Under the pieces are notes generated by a model that made no database searches, was not told the DNA's origin, and saw only the letters and a list, made by a program, of their open reading frames with translations. Shown piece after piece: positions 8,580 to 17,796 of a stretch of DNA of 64,000 bases. The stretch's first letter is position 1. Each line of letters opens with the position of its first letter. The position numbers were made by a program, and so were the translations under genes. Origin of the DNA: Sutcliffiella horikoshii DSM 8719 (GTDB taxonomy: Bacteria; Bacillota; Bacilli; Bacillales; Bacillaceae_I); the NCBI GenBank assembly GCA_001648575.1, contig LQXN01000064.1, forward strand, positions 347,686 to 411,685, read 5' to 3'.

Positions 8580-10430
8580 ATGATTAATAAACTTCCAAAT
8601 GCCTTCTCTGTTCCGGAAAACATACGGACAGATTTTTCAAAAAACAAAAGTAAGCTGGTTAAACGTTCCATCATGTTGCTGTTTGGACAAGTGAAGATCC
8701 ACAAGGGAAATTCACCTATTTTACTGGTCATTCCTTCTACTGATATCAATTTGCTGGCGTTGGGGATAACCTTGCAAAATGTAAGTAATTGTCACCTGAT
8801 GATAGTGAAAAGTATGACCCCGAAGACAGAAACCAAGATACAACGATATATCGCCCAATACAATATCCGTGGATTGATAGGCGTGGAGGAAAGGGAAAAT
8901 AACGGGTATGAGTATATGTACAATGATCATTTTCATCCTCTCATAAACTATATAACAGAAAAATACATAGACACAACTGTACCAAATACCATCACAACGG
9001 AAGAAGATTATTGCCTCAAAGAAAATAAACCATCTGTGAAGTTTTTCATCAATAAAAACGATGCTGCATCTTTTTTACCAGTGCTTCTTTCCTTATTAAA
9101 AGTGTTGCCAACCCAAATCGAGCATAATCAGGAACCTTGGACAGCTGCGTCTGTGTCCGATACCTTCAAGGTTTCCATGATCACCCCTTTTAACCGTTTG
9201 GAACTGACAGGAGAAACGAAGGATAAATGGGGGCTTAATGAACATGATTATGTATTTGTTCTGAATCCCGTCTCAGGGTCATTTCGTAAATGTGTGGTCT
9301 ATGAAACGAAGAAGAAATTAGCTGCGGATGAAGTCGTCCTAAGTACAGGGGTCAAGAAGGATTTGTTCGGTACATCAGCTGCTGCCGAGCCCCTCCTTAT
9401 CCAAAAGGCAGCAAGGTTTCCCGTTCACCATATTCAAACACAGAGCGCCAGTGATGTTCAGTTAAATCGTGTCATTGTATCGGAAAACTTGATGGATAAA
9501 CTGAAGAGGACCGAATCGCCCTATATCGAATTAATGAATCCCCATACCGGAGGATCCTTTGATTTTCATATTTCCCAGTTAGCTCACCAGCCTGGTCTAA
9601 CGGACGACAAAACGATCAAGCTGAACTACATACAAAGACAGTACTTGGATTATGAACAACCACCAGATTTCATCCCTCCCACCGTCTTGAAGGATCTTTG
9701 TCAGAATTTGAATTTGACAGAGACCGAACAACTTTTACTAAATGGTACATACGGGGAAGGAAACGTTTTGGAACGGATAAGCTATCAGGAATCGCTTCAG
9801 CTTAAAAAAGTATTGAAAAAGGCCGGATATTATCATACATTCATGTATCCTGTTAACCATTATTATAAGGAAATTAAGAAGCTATCCTTAAAAAAGCGCA
9901 TCACCAACAAACTGCTTACTGTTTTCATCGGGAACAAGCAACTTTCATTAAAGGTAATCAGGCCATATACATCAGATGAAACAAGCAACATCATCCGCCT
10001 AACGAAAAGCACCATGACCCTGCTTGGAATTGAAGAGGCCGATACGGTAATCTTATCTTACCGCAACAAAACCGCCAAAGCGCAAGTACTGGAGATGGAT
10101 GATCTGGAGTTGATTAAAGAAACCAACATCATGTCTTCTAGCAGCATGATGAATATATCCGTTGCCGTTCCTTCAACCATCAGGACCCACCTGGGGTTGA
10201 ACAATATCGGCAAAGTCATCTTAGTGGAACGCGATATGACCTTTCTTTTGAAAAAGAATTGGAACATTCAATTTGTGCCGATCATAGCGGTCATGTTCAC
10301 CGTTTTGTCTGTGTCCATTTTCACTACATGGACACGAATCTTATTGCTCCTGTTTTTCGTCCCTTTATCCATGTATGTTACGCTATCAAGAGTTCGTTAT
10401 AGCATCTCCAATAAAAAACAGAACCAATAA
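8580..10430 (+). CDS. unknown protein with two C-terminal membrane helices, first gene of ligase operon
   Basis: 616 residues, ATG preceded by GAGGTGG. I do not recognise a characterised family. There is no signal peptide. Two closely spaced hydrophobic helices lie near residues 565-582 and 585-603, with a short basic tail, so most of the protein is probably a cytoplasmic domain anchored at its C-terminus. At least three segments resemble one another and short beta-barrel (double-psi or AbrB-like) halves: the one with LELTGETKDKWGLNEHDYV, the one with VIVSENLMDKL, and the one with IIRLTKSTMTLLGIEEADTV. No catalytic motif is evident. It starts an operon with four predicted enzymes, 19 bases before the next gene, so it may scaffold or recruit them to the membrane. 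This role is inference. Confidence 0.8.
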   Translation: MINKLPNAFSVPENIRTDFSKNKSKLVKRSIMLLFGQVKIHKGNSPILLVIPSTDINLLALGITLQNVSNCHLMIVKSMTPKTETKIQRYIAQYNIRGLIGVEERENNGYEYMYNDHFHPLINYITEKYIDTTVPNTITTEEDYCLKENKPSVKFFINKNDAASFLPVLLSLLKVLPTQIEHNQEPWTAASVSDTFKVSMITPFNRLELTGETKDKWGLNEHDYVFVLNPVSGSFRKCVVYETKKKLAADEVVLSTGVKKDLFGTSAAAEPLLIQKAARFPVHHIQTQSASDVQLNRVIVSENLMDKLKRTESPYIELMNPHTGGSFDFHISQLAHQPGLTDDKTIKLNYIQRQYLDYEQPPDFIPPTVLKDLCQNLNLTETEQLLLNGTYGEGNVLERISYQESLQLKKVLKKAGYYHTFMYPVNHYYKEIKKLSLKKRITNKLLTVFIGNKQLSLKVIRPYTSDETSNIIRLTKSTMTLLGIEEADTVILSYRNKTAKAQVLEMDDLELIKETNIMSSSSMMNISVAVPSTIRTHLGLNNIGKVILVERDMTFLLKKNWNIQFVPIIAVMFTVLSVSIFTTWTRILLLLFFVPLSMYVTLSRVRYSISNKKQNQ

Positions 10431-10449
10431 CTAAAAGGATGGACCACTC

Positions 10450-11106
10450 ATGAATTTTAACCTATGGGAAAGAACATTCATAGAAGAAAGCTTCATAGGA
10501 AATCAAGAAGGCTTTCATTATATCCAAGGCGACCTGCCGATTCTCTTATCTGCACCCCACAGCGTAACCCAGATACGAAACGGGAAAGAAAAACAGGGAG
10601 AATTCCTGACAGGCCCAATGGTCATGCATCTTCAACAACATCTAAACTGCCATGCCATCTTTAAAACGAAAAATATGATGGATGATGCCAATTATGACCC
10701 TAAAAGCACGTATCGTGATTTTATAAAAAGGAAAGTTGCGAAACATGCCATTTCCTTTCTATTGGATTTTCATATTATGGCTCCATCCAGACCATATAAT
10801 ATCGACCTTGGCACAGGTAGAGGCAATAACCTCCGACACCGGGAAGGTCCGAGGATTGTAAACCATATACAAAAGATCCTATTAGACCATGACATCAATC
10901 AAGTGCTAATTGACAATATCTTTACCGCCGGCTACCCATACACTGTATCTGCAGATGTTTCAAAAAGCTGCAATATTTTCTGTTTGCAAATTGAAATGAA
11001 TTGGAAGTTACTTGATGGGGCTTCAGATTCCATTTACTTTGAGAAGATTCTTAAAGCAATGGAGTTAATCATACACTATCTCGCATCAATGGAGGACCAA
11101 ACATGA
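10450..11106 (+). CDS. N-formylglutamate amidohydrolase-fold enzyme
   Basis: 218 residues. The block ILLSAPHSV near residue 33, LLDFHIM near 105, and the ILLDH and CLQIEMNW segments match the N-formylglutamate amidohydrolase (HutG-type, zinc peptidase-like) fold. The APHS histidine and the DFH pair are the expected metal ligands. Typical members cleave N-formyl-glutamate, but histidine-degradation genes are absent here. Its partners are amide-forming ligases, so it more likely trims or deblocks their product. The stop overlaps the next start as ATGA, implying coupled translation. The substrate is unknown. Confidence 0.72.
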   Translation: MNFNLWERTFIEESFIGNQEGFHYIQGDLPILLSAPHSVTQIRNGKEKQGEFLTGPMVMHLQQHLNCHAIFKTKNMMDDANYDPKSTYRDFIKRKVAKHAISFLLDFHIMAPSRPYNIDLGTGRGNNLRHREGPRIVNHIQKILLDHDINQVLIDNIFTAGYPYTVSADVSKSCNIFCLQIEMNWKLLDGASDSIYFEKILKAMELIIHYLASMEDQT

Positions 11107-12014
11107 CTCATTTACTATGTTGGATCATTTATAACGGAAACCTTCCCGAGCAAAAATTCATCGAGCTTGCGGAATGGTTTGATACGGAAGCGAAGAAACA
11201 TAATATCTCTACTAAGCTCCTGAAAAATAATGACCTGTTTCCAGCCGTGAAGGATGGGAGAGCAACATTGGAAGGAATTCATAAAAATAGTGAACTGCCA
11301 GATTTCGTTTTTTTTCTTGATAAAGATGTGTTACTTGCACGCCACCTAGAGAAAATGGGGATTCCTGTCTATAACAGCGCTTCCTGCATTGAAATATGTG
11401 ATAACAAATCACTCACATTTCAAACCCTTTCAGATCACGGGATACCAATGCCAAAAACCCTTTTAGCTCCAATGGTCTTTCATTCTCATGAGAATCTAGA
11501 ACCCTTTTACCATGCTGCAGAAATTCTAGGTTTTCCGCTTGTAGTAAAAGAAGCATATGGATCATTTGGAATGCAGGTTTATTTGATTCATACAATAGAA
11601 GAATTGCTTGTGAAAGTAAAAGAAATAGGGAACCGACCTTTTCTGCTGCAAAAATTCATCTCTTCTAGCAAAGGCAAAGATATCCGCTTGAATGTCGTTG
11701 GTGACGAGGTGGTTGCCTCGATGATGCGAATATCAGAAACGGATTTCCGGGCTAACGTGAGTAATGGCGGAAGAATGCTAAAGTATGAACCGACCGCATT
11801 GGAAAAAGAAGTCGCAATCCGAAGCGCAAAATTTGTAGGGGCTGATTTCGCCGGGGTAGATCTCCTATTTGCTGAGGACGGCTCCCCGCTTGTTTGTGAA
11901 ATAAACTCCAATGCCCATATCAAAAATATCTTTGATTGCACCGGGATCAACGTTGCGACGTATATCGTCCCGCATATTTTACAGAAGTGGAAAGAGACCC
12001 AACATGAAAACTAA
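11103..12014 (+). CDS. RimK-like ATP-grasp carboxylate-amine ligase (first)
   Basis: 303 residues. A pre-ATP-grasp Rossmann-like half (1-95) is followed by an ATP-grasp domain (about 100-295). Nucleotide-binding lysine motifs FPLVVKEAYGSFGMQV and LLQKFISSSKGKDIRLNVVG are present. The metal-binding end is intact: GVDLLFAED followed by CEINSNAH (E-x-N). Such enzymes join a carboxylate to an amine through an acyl phosphate, often adding an amino acid to a peptide, protein or polymer end. It overlaps its upstream neighbour by 4 bases and its downstream neighbour by 11. Substrates cannot be read from sequence. Confidence 0.8.
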   Translation: MTHLLCWIIYNGNLPEQKFIELAEWFDTEAKKHNISTKLLKNNDLFPAVKDGRATLEGIHKNSELPDFVFFLDKDVLLARHLEKMGIPVYNSASCIEICDNKSLTFQTLSDHGIPMPKTLLAPMVFHSHENLEPFYHAAEILGFPLVVKEAYGSFGMQVYLIHTIEELLVKVKEIGNRPFLLQKFISSSKGKDIRLNVVGDEVVASMMRISETDFRANVSNGGRMLKYEPTALEKEVAIRSAKFVGADFAGVDLLFAEDGSPLVCEINSNAHIKNIFDCTGINVATYIVPHILQKWKETQHEN

Positions 12015-12885
12015 AGGGTGGCTTATTTACGAAGCAGAACACGCCAAAAAGAATAGGGCTTTTATTGAATGGTTTTTGGATGAAGCAAGGGAGTTGGATA
12101 TTGAACTCGACTTCATCTTGCAAACAAGTATTTCCTTTGGTGTTCGAAATAATGAGTTGGCTATTTTATTGGATGGTGCACAACTGATGGAAGCACCGGA
12201 CTTTGTCATCATGAGGAATATTGATCCACTTTTTAATGAGCAGCTAGAATGCCTGGGGATACCTTGCTTCAACTCCCACCTCGTTTCTGTTATCTGCAAT
12301 GATAAAGCCAAAACCCATCAATACTTGGCAGGCCAAGGGGTTCCGATGTTGGATACATTTTTCATGACAGCTGACGAACTCCTTACTGGAAACCTCCCCC
12401 TTCCTTTCCCATTTGTCATTAAAACGAGGACCGGAAGAGGCGGCGGTGACGTTTTTATGGTGGAGGATTCCGATCAATTGCAAGCGGTACATGCCGAACT
12501 ATCCGCTCGTTCCATCATCCTTCAACCACTTGCAGGGTCTCTCGGTAAAGACTTGCGAGTGTATGTATTGGGAACGGAAATCGTTGGAGCTGTGCTTCGT
12601 TCCAATCAGACGAGTTTCAAAGCCAATTTCACACTTGGCGGACAGGCAGAAGCTTATATACTCAATGAGTGGGAACTTACTGTCGTAAACAAGATCATTC
12701 AGCAGTTTGATTTTGGGCTTGTGGGCATTGATTTTTTATTTGATGAAAATGGCTGTTTGCTTTTTAATGAAATAGAAGATGTTGTCGGCTGCCGGACATT
12801 ATGCCTGACAAGCGACATCAATATTGTAAAAAGGTACTTGGAATTCATTTTACAAAAGCTTGCAACAGGAGAGACATTCACATGA
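12004..12885 (+). CDS. RimK-like ATP-grasp carboxylate-amine ligase (second)
   Basis: 293 residues from the ATG at 12004; a longer open frame upstream only reads over the previous gene. It is a distant paralogue of the preceding ligase. ATP-grasp motifs include FVIKTRTGRGGGDVFMV, IILQPLAGSLGKDLRVYVLG, GLVGIDFLFDENG and LLFNEIEDVVGCR. The usual E-x-N metal triad reads E-I-E-D here, with the position after the second glutamate being aspartate, so metal binding may differ. GKDLRVYVLG matches GKDIRLNVVG in the first ligase. Two different ATP-grasps in one operon suggest two successive, non-identical ligations. The stop overlaps the next ATG as ATGA. Confidence 0.8.
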   Translation: MKTKGWLIYEAEHAKKNRAFIEWFLDEARELDIELDFILQTSISFGVRNNELAILLDGAQLMEAPDFVIMRNIDPLFNEQLECLGIPCFNSHLVSVICNDKAKTHQYLAGQGVPMLDTFFMTADELLTGNLPLPFPFVIKTRTGRGGGDVFMVEDSDQLQAVHAELSARSIILQPLAGSLGKDLRVYVLGTEIVGAVLRSNQTSFKANFTLGGQAEAYILNEWELTVVNKIIQQFDFGLVGIDFLFDENGCLLFNEIEDVVGCRTLCLTSDINIVKRYLEFILQKLATGETFT

Positions 12886-14216
12886 CATTTCAAACCATGA
12901 AAGAAGCTGTACCATATATCTACTCCTCGCTGCTTAAAGCAAAACCTTTTCAAAACGAGGAAAATGATGCGCTGACACGGGCTCCGTATTTAACAAAGGA
13001 ACTACTGACCGCACTAGATCTACTTCCTGCAAAAGAAAAGGTGATCCTTGTTACAGGTAGTAAGGGGAAAGGCTCCACATCTCGGATGATGGCAGCCATC
13101 CTCCGAAAGTTGGGTTTAAAGGTTGGATTATTCACCTCTCCTCATCTGATTGATTATAATGAGCGGATCCGGGTGAATGGAAAAGCGATTTCTGATGAAG
13201 CGTTCCTCACCTATTTGAATCAGCATGCACCTGTCATCGATAGGATTACAGCTTCCATCGAAAACCCCCAACATTATCTGGGGCCGACTGGAATCCTGCT
13301 ATCTGTGGCACTTGCCCACTTCCAACAAGAAGCAACCGACATCAATGTCATAGAAATTGGCCGCGGCGGCACATATGATGATACGAATGTATTGGAAAAT
13401 AAATGGGCCGTACTGTCGAAGGTCATGGAAGAACATCTAGGGTTCCTAGGGCAGTCATTGGAGGATATTGTTCGGCATAAAGTTGGGATCATGAAAGAGT
13501 GTACAGACTATGCTGTGATTGGTAGACAGTCTGAGGAAGCGATGGAAATGATCCATAGTTTGGTTGTTGAATCAGCTGCATTTTTTGGTACAGATTACGT
13601 GCCTTCTAATATATCAACAAGTTTGTCAGGAAGTACTTTTACATTACAGACCATGTTTGGTAGATATGATGATTTTTCGCTCCCATTATTGGGATCCTTC
13701 CAAGTGGAAAATGCAGCACTTGCGATTCAAGCCTGTGAAACTGTAGTGGGGAGAGGACTGCCCGATGACTTACTGAAAGAGGCATTAAGTGAGTTAAGAT
13801 GGCCAGGCAGACTAGAGGTTGTTGCAGAAGACCCGACTGTCGTGTTGGATGGGTCCATAAACCGCGTCTCCGCAGTTTATTTAAAAGAAATCTTACCACT
13901 CGTAGATGCCAGGAAGGTCGCCACCATTATCGCCGTTCCTGAAAATAAAGATTACGAAGGGGTCATCAAGGTTTGCAGTGAGTTTTCGGACATTTTAGTT
14001 GTGACAACCCCTGATAACTCGCACAAGACATTTCCCTCAGATGCACATGCTGTTGCCCGGAAGTACCACACTGGCGCAATGGAAGTAGGCTTCCTTTCAG
14101 AGGCAGTAAAACTGGTGCGGAATTGTTCGCCTACTCTCATCTTCATTGTTGGAACACAGTCGATGATCGGCAGTGCCAAGGAGATTTGGAAGGATTCATT
14201 GATGGATATCGGATAA
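12882..14216 (+). CDS. divergent FolC/Mur-ligase-family enzyme
   Basis: 444 residues from the ATG at 12882 (AGGAGA 9 bases upstream). The P-loop GSKGKGST, the following TSPHLIDYNERIRVNG and a Mur-ligase C-terminal domain place it in the FolC branch. Three FolC landmarks are changed: GGREDSTN reads GGTYDDTN, the GHDH switch reads EEHLGFLG, and LDGAHN reads LDGSINR. A true folC is present 4 kb away, so this copy probably uses another substrate. Mur ligases and ATP-grasps cooperate in cyanophycin synthetase (fused in one chain), which suggests a comparable amide-linked product made here by separate proteins. It is the last gene of the operon, followed by a terminator. Confidence 0.82.
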   Translation: MTFQTMKEAVPYIYSSLLKAKPFQNEENDALTRAPYLTKELLTALDLLPAKEKVILVTGSKGKGSTSRMMAAILRKLGLKVGLFTSPHLIDYNERIRVNGKAISDEAFLTYLNQHAPVIDRITASIENPQHYLGPTGILLSVALAHFQQEATDINVIEIGRGGTYDDTNVLENKWAVLSKVMEEHLGFLGQSLEDIVRHKVGIMKECTDYAVIGRQSEEAMEMIHSLVVESAAFFGTDYVPSNISTSLSGSTFTLQTMFGRYDDFSLPLLGSFQVENAALAIQACETVVGRGLPDDLLKEALSELRWPGRLEVVAEDPTVVLDGSINRVSAVYLKEILPLVDARKVATIIAVPENKDYEGVIKVCSEFSDILVVTTPDNSHKTFPSDAHAVARKYHTGAMEVGFLSEAVKLVRNCSPTLIFIVGTQSMIGSAKEIWKDSLMDIG

Positions 14217-14221
14217 ATATG

Positions 14222-14276
14222 CGCTTCGGCTGCCTCTTAAGCTTGATGGAGAGGTGTTGCCGGAGCGTTTTTTTTG
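14222..14276 (+). terminator. terminator of the ligase operon
   Basis: CGCTTCGGC (14222-14230) pairs with GCCGGAGCG (14259-14267), with further pairing of CCTC and GAGG inside. Eight T residues follow. It lies 5 bases behind the last stop codon. Confidence 0.8.
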
Positions 14277-14590
14277 TTGGTTGGTAGTTTGGGGATTTTT
14301 TTTTTGGGGATTGTGGGAGTTTGGGGGATTCGCGGGTTCTATGGGAAATCGATGGGATTTATGGGTTCTATGAGATTTGCGGGTTCTATGAGGTTTGCGG
14401 GTTCTATGGGATTTATGGGTTCAATGGAATTTGCGGCTTCTTTATTTCCCAGATTTAATTCTCAATTTCCCAACCAACCTTCTAACTTTCAGGCTCATCC
14501 TTCTAACTTTCGGTGTCCATATTCTAACTTTCACCGGCTCTATTCTTCAATTCAGGCAAATTCCCCGATACCTCTAAACAACTAAAAAAA
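14277..14590. repeat. degenerate short tandem repeats between convergent genes
   Basis: No gene is supported in this gap. About five 18-nt units of the type GGGTTCTATGRGATTTGC run from roughly 14330 to 14440. They are followed by about three units around TTCTAACTTTC (21-22 nt period) from 14478 to 14535. The plus-strand frame through the first part only encodes the repeat (FAGSM, FMGSM) and has no ribosome binding site. Confidence 0.75.
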
Positions 14591-14648
14591 TCCCTGGCGA
14601 CCACCTATGATAAGGACGGCCACCAAAGATCTCTTTTACAAAAAGCCC

Positions 14649-17297
14649 TTATCCCTTCAACTCATCAATGCGAGCTTGAACGGCATCACGCTTTTCTACA
14701 TAATCTTGCTCTTTCGCTTTCTCTTCTTCTATGACATTTGCAGGTGCTTTCGCGATGAAACCTTGGTTAGAAAGCTTCTTCTGCACGCGCTCTACTTCTT
14801 TATCAAGTTTCGCAAGTTCCTTGTTCAGACGGGCGATTTCTTCGTCAATATTAATCAACCCTAAAAGAGGAAGAATCAATTCCGCCCCAGTTACAACTGC
14901 TGTCATCGCCTTCTCGCCGCCATTTAAAGCAACATCTGTACCAATCAACAACTCACTTGGATTACAGAAACGCTCAAGGTAAGAACGGTTGTTTTCCAGT
15001 TTCCCGGCAATCTCAGAAGTTTTCGCTTTTACAAGCAATTTAACCTGCTTGCTCATCGGCGTGTTCACTTCTGCACGGACATTACGAACGCTGCGGATGA
15101 TGTCCACAAGTAAACGCATATCCGCTGCCGCTTCCTTGTCTGTCAGATCCTCGCGAACTTCCGGCCATTTAGCACACGTGATGGACTCGCCTTCATGAGG
15201 AAGCTGCTGCCAGATCTCTTCAGTAATGAATGGCATGAACGGATGCAACAGGCGCATCGTGTTATCCAATACGTAAGCCAAAATAGAACGCGTTGTCTTT
15301 TTCGCCGCTTCATCTTCGCTGTACAATGGAATTTTCGCCATTTCGATATACCAGTCACAGAAATCATCCCAGATGAAGTTGTAAAGGGCACGGCCCACTT
15401 CACCGAACTCATACTTCTCAGCAAGCTTGGTTACTGTCTCGATCGTTTCGTTCAAGCGAGTCAGGATCCACTTGTCTGCTACCGACTTCTCACCGCTCAA
15501 GTCGATATCCTCGAACTTCATGTCACCCATATTCATCAAGGCAAAACGGGAAGCGTTCCAGATCTTATTCGCAAAGTTCCAAGTCGACTCCACTTTTTCA
15601 TAGCTGAAGCGCAGGTCCTGACCTGGTGAGCTTCCGGTAGATAGGAAGTAACGCAGGGAATCCGCTCCGTACTTTTCAATAACATCCATCGGATCCACAC
15701 CGTTTCCAAGGGACTTACTCATCTTGCGCCCTTCCTCGTCACGAACAAGTCCGTGGATCAGAACATCTTTAAATGGACGCTCGCCAGTGAACTCAAGTCC
15801 CTGGAAGATCATACGGGAAACCCAGAAAGCAATGATATCATAGCCGGTAACCAGGCAATCTGTCGGGTAGAAACGTTGATAATCCGGCGATTCTGTTTCC
15901 GGCCAGCCCATTGTGGAGAACGGCCATAACGCTGAACTGAACCATGTATCAAGAACGTCTGTATCCTGCTCCCAATTTTCGATATCTTCCGGTGGATTAT
16001 GGTCAACATGGATTTCTCCAGTTTCTTTGTTATACCAAGCAGGAATTCGGTGGCCCCACCATAGCTGACGGGAGATACACCAGTCGCGGATATTTTCCAT
16101 CCAGCGCATGTAGGTGTTCTCAAAGCGATTCGGTACGAAATTAACCTTGTCTTCTTGGGACTGAAGGTCGATCGCCTTATCCGCAAGCGGCTGCATCTTA
16201 ACGAACCATTGTGTGGAAAGATACGGTTCAACAACCGCTCCGCTTCGCTCACTGTGACCAACGGAATGCAAATGCTCTTCAATTTTGAAAAGAACGCCAC
16301 TTTCCTGCAAGTCTTTTACAAGCTGCTTACGGCATTCAAAGCGATCCATACCATTGTATTTGCCGGCTTTTTCGTTCATGCTGCCGTCTTCGTGCATAAC
16401 AAGGATGCGCTCCAAGTTATGACGGTTTCCAATTTCAAAGTCGTTCGGATCATGAGCAGGAGTGATTTTAACTGCACCGGAACCGAATTCCATGTCTACA
16501 TAATCATCGGCAACGATCGGGATTTCACGGCCAGTGATAGGCAGGGTTACCATTTTTCCGATCAGGTGCTTGTAGCGCTCATCTTCCGGATGAACCGCAA
16601 CCGCAGAATCCCCAAGCATTGTTTCTGGGCGTGTTGTCGCGATTTCAATGGAACCGGAACCATCTGTCAGAGGGTATCTCATATGATAGAAGGCACCTTG
16701 AACATCTTGGTGAATTACCTCGATATCAGAAAGAGCCGTTTTAGTGGCTGGATCCCAGTTGATGATATATTCGCCACGGTAGATAAGGCCTTTTTTATAT
16801 AGCGTTACGAAAACTTCGTTTACTGCTTTGGAAAGCCCTTCATCCAATGTGAAACGCTCACGGCTGTAATCAAGGCCAAGGCCAAGCTTGGACCATTGTT
16901 CTCTGATATGCTTTGCGTATTCGTCTTTCCACTTCCACGATTCTTCCATGAACTTTTCGCGGCCAAGCTCATAACGGTTGATTCCTTGATTGCGAAGCTT
17001 TTCATCTACTTTCGCTTGCGTCGCGATTCCTGCGTGGTCCATACCAGGTAACCATAGAACGTCAAAGCCTTGCATGCGCTTCATGCGGGTGATGATGTCT
17101 TGCAGGGTGGTGTCCCATGCGTGGCCCAGGTGAAGGCGTCCCGTTACGTTTGGTGGCGGGATAACGATGGTGTATGGTGTTTTGTCCTGGTCGTTCGTCG
17201 CTTCAAAAAAGCGGCCGTCCAGCCAGTATTGATAACGGTTTTTTTCAATTGTTTGTGGATCGTATTTGGTCGGAAGGTTTACTTCATTCATTTCCAT
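14649..17297 (-). CDS. valS: valyl-tRNA synthetase
   Basis: 882 residues, close to the usual Bacillus length. It charges tRNA-Val. Class I signatures are [15 protein letters not shown] (HIGH-type HLGH) near residue 45 and the KMSKS loop ([14 protein letters not shown]) near 525. It also has the editing domain, the anticodon-binding domain and the C-terminal coiled coil ([19 protein letters not shown]) typical of ValRS. The ATG at 17297 has AGGAGG 9 bases upstream, and the 15 extra residues of the longer frame are not conserved. Expression should be controlled by the T-box at 17509-17790. A repeat (R3) lies between that leader and the gene. Confidence 0.97.
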   Translation of the reverse strand: MEMNEVNLPTKYDPQTIEKNRYQYWLDGRFFEATNDQDKTPYTIVIPPPNVTGRLHLGHAWDTTLQDIITRMKRMQGFDVLWLPGMDHAGIATQAKVDEKLRNQGINRYELGREKFMEESWKWKDEYAKHIREQWSKLGLGLDYSRERFTLDEGLSKAVNEVFVTLYKKGLIYRGEYIINWDPATKTALSDIEVIHQDVQGAFYHMRYPLTDGSGSIEIATTRPETMLGDSAVAVHPEDERYKHLIGKMVTLPITGREIPIVADDYVDMEFGSGAVKITPAHDPNDFEIGNRHNLERILVMHEDGSMNEKAGKYNGMDRFECRKQLVKDLQESGVLFKIEEHLHSVGHSERSGAVVEPYLSTQWFVKMQPLADKAIDLQSQEDKVNFVPNRFENTYMRWMENIRDWCISRQLWWGHRIPAWYNKETGEIHVDHNPPEDIENWEQDTDVLDTWFSSALWPFSTMGWPETESPDYQRFYPTDCLVTGYDIIAFWVSRMIFQGLEFTGERPFKDVLIHGLVRDEEGRKMSKSLGNGVDPMDVIEKYGADSLRYFLSTGSSPGQDLRFSYEKVESTWNFANKIWNASRFALMNMGDMKFEDIDLSGEKSVADKWILTRLNETIETVTKLAEKYEFGEVGRALYNFIWDDFCDWYIEMAKIPLYSEDEAAKKTTRSILAYVLDNTMRLLHPFMPFITEEIWQQLPHEGESITCAKWPEVREDLTDKEAAADMRLLVDIIRSVRNVRAEVNTPMSKQVKLLVKAKTSEIAGKLENNRSYLERFCNPSELLIGTDVALNGGEKAMTAVVTGAELILPLLGLINIDEEIARLNKELAKLDKEVERVQKKLSNQGFIAKAPANVIEEEKAKEQDYVEKRDAVQARIDELKG

Positions 17298-17360
17298 CCT
17301 GATTCCTCCTGTTCTCTTATAGAAAATGGTTCTGTATAGCACCTGTAAAAGCAGTATCTA

Positions 17361-17488
17361 GCTGGTGATTGGAGCACAAGGCGAAGACTCCGGCGGGAGG
17401 TAGCGGTAGACTTGAGACCCCTGAAGCGTTGTGAGGAGGCTCAAGCACCGCCCCGCGGAAAGCGAAGCCTGGTGCGGAAATCAACAGC
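17361..17488 (-). repeat. palindromic intergenic repeat R3, inside the valS leader
   Basis: This is the family sequence in reverse orientation, with ends GCTGGTGATT and AATCAACAGC (one non-complementary position). It contains GAGGAGGCTCAAG, CCCCGCGGAAAGCGAAGCC and GGCGAAGACTCCGGCGGGAG. It lies between the T-box terminator and the valS ribosome binding site, so it must be part of the read-through mRNA. Confidence 0.9.
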
Positions 17489-17508
17489 GGTGTAAACAAA
17501 ACCAAAAT

Positions 17509-17790
17509 AAAAAACTCCCTTCATCCAAATAAAAGGACGAAAGGAGTTAAGTTTCGCGGTACCACCTTTTTTTACAGGGGAAAAATAAATACACTACACC
17601 CTGTACACTCAAATCTGTTAACGGCTCTCCACCGGTTTCAACTACTGAACATATGTGTTCGCTGAAACTACTCGAGGGCGACTTTCCAATCCGACTTTCC
17701 TGAGATACCTTTCAGCTGATGGTTTCCCTCTCTAAAGGAGCCAGGCATTGTACTCTTCCCTGTCACTGTATTTAATCGTTATCTTATTAC
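17509..17790 (-). promoter_or_regulatory. T-box leader of valS
   Basis: Read on the minus strand, the canonical T-box AAGGTGGTACCGCG occurs at 17552-17565. It is followed by an intrinsic terminator (AACTCCTTTCGTCC ... GGATGAAGGGAGTT plus TTTTTT) at about 17509-17546. Stem I elements upstream include GAGTACAATGCC and AGAGAGGGAAACCA. A GUC triplet at the expected specifier position (GAAAGUCGCCC) would read valine; this specifier call is tentative. Uncharged tRNA-Val should stabilise the antiterminator and allow valS transcription. Confidence 0.93.
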
Positions 17791-17796
17791 CTTACT

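Noticed and set aside
14274..14585. Plus-strand frame of 103 residues with FAGSM/FMGSM repeats
   Set aside because: It starts inside the T-run of a terminator, has no ribosome site, and only translates the 18-nt tandem repeat.
16155..16802. 215-residue plus-strand frame
   Set aside because: Antisense shadow wholly inside valS; no ribosome site, and the valS frame is strongly conserved.
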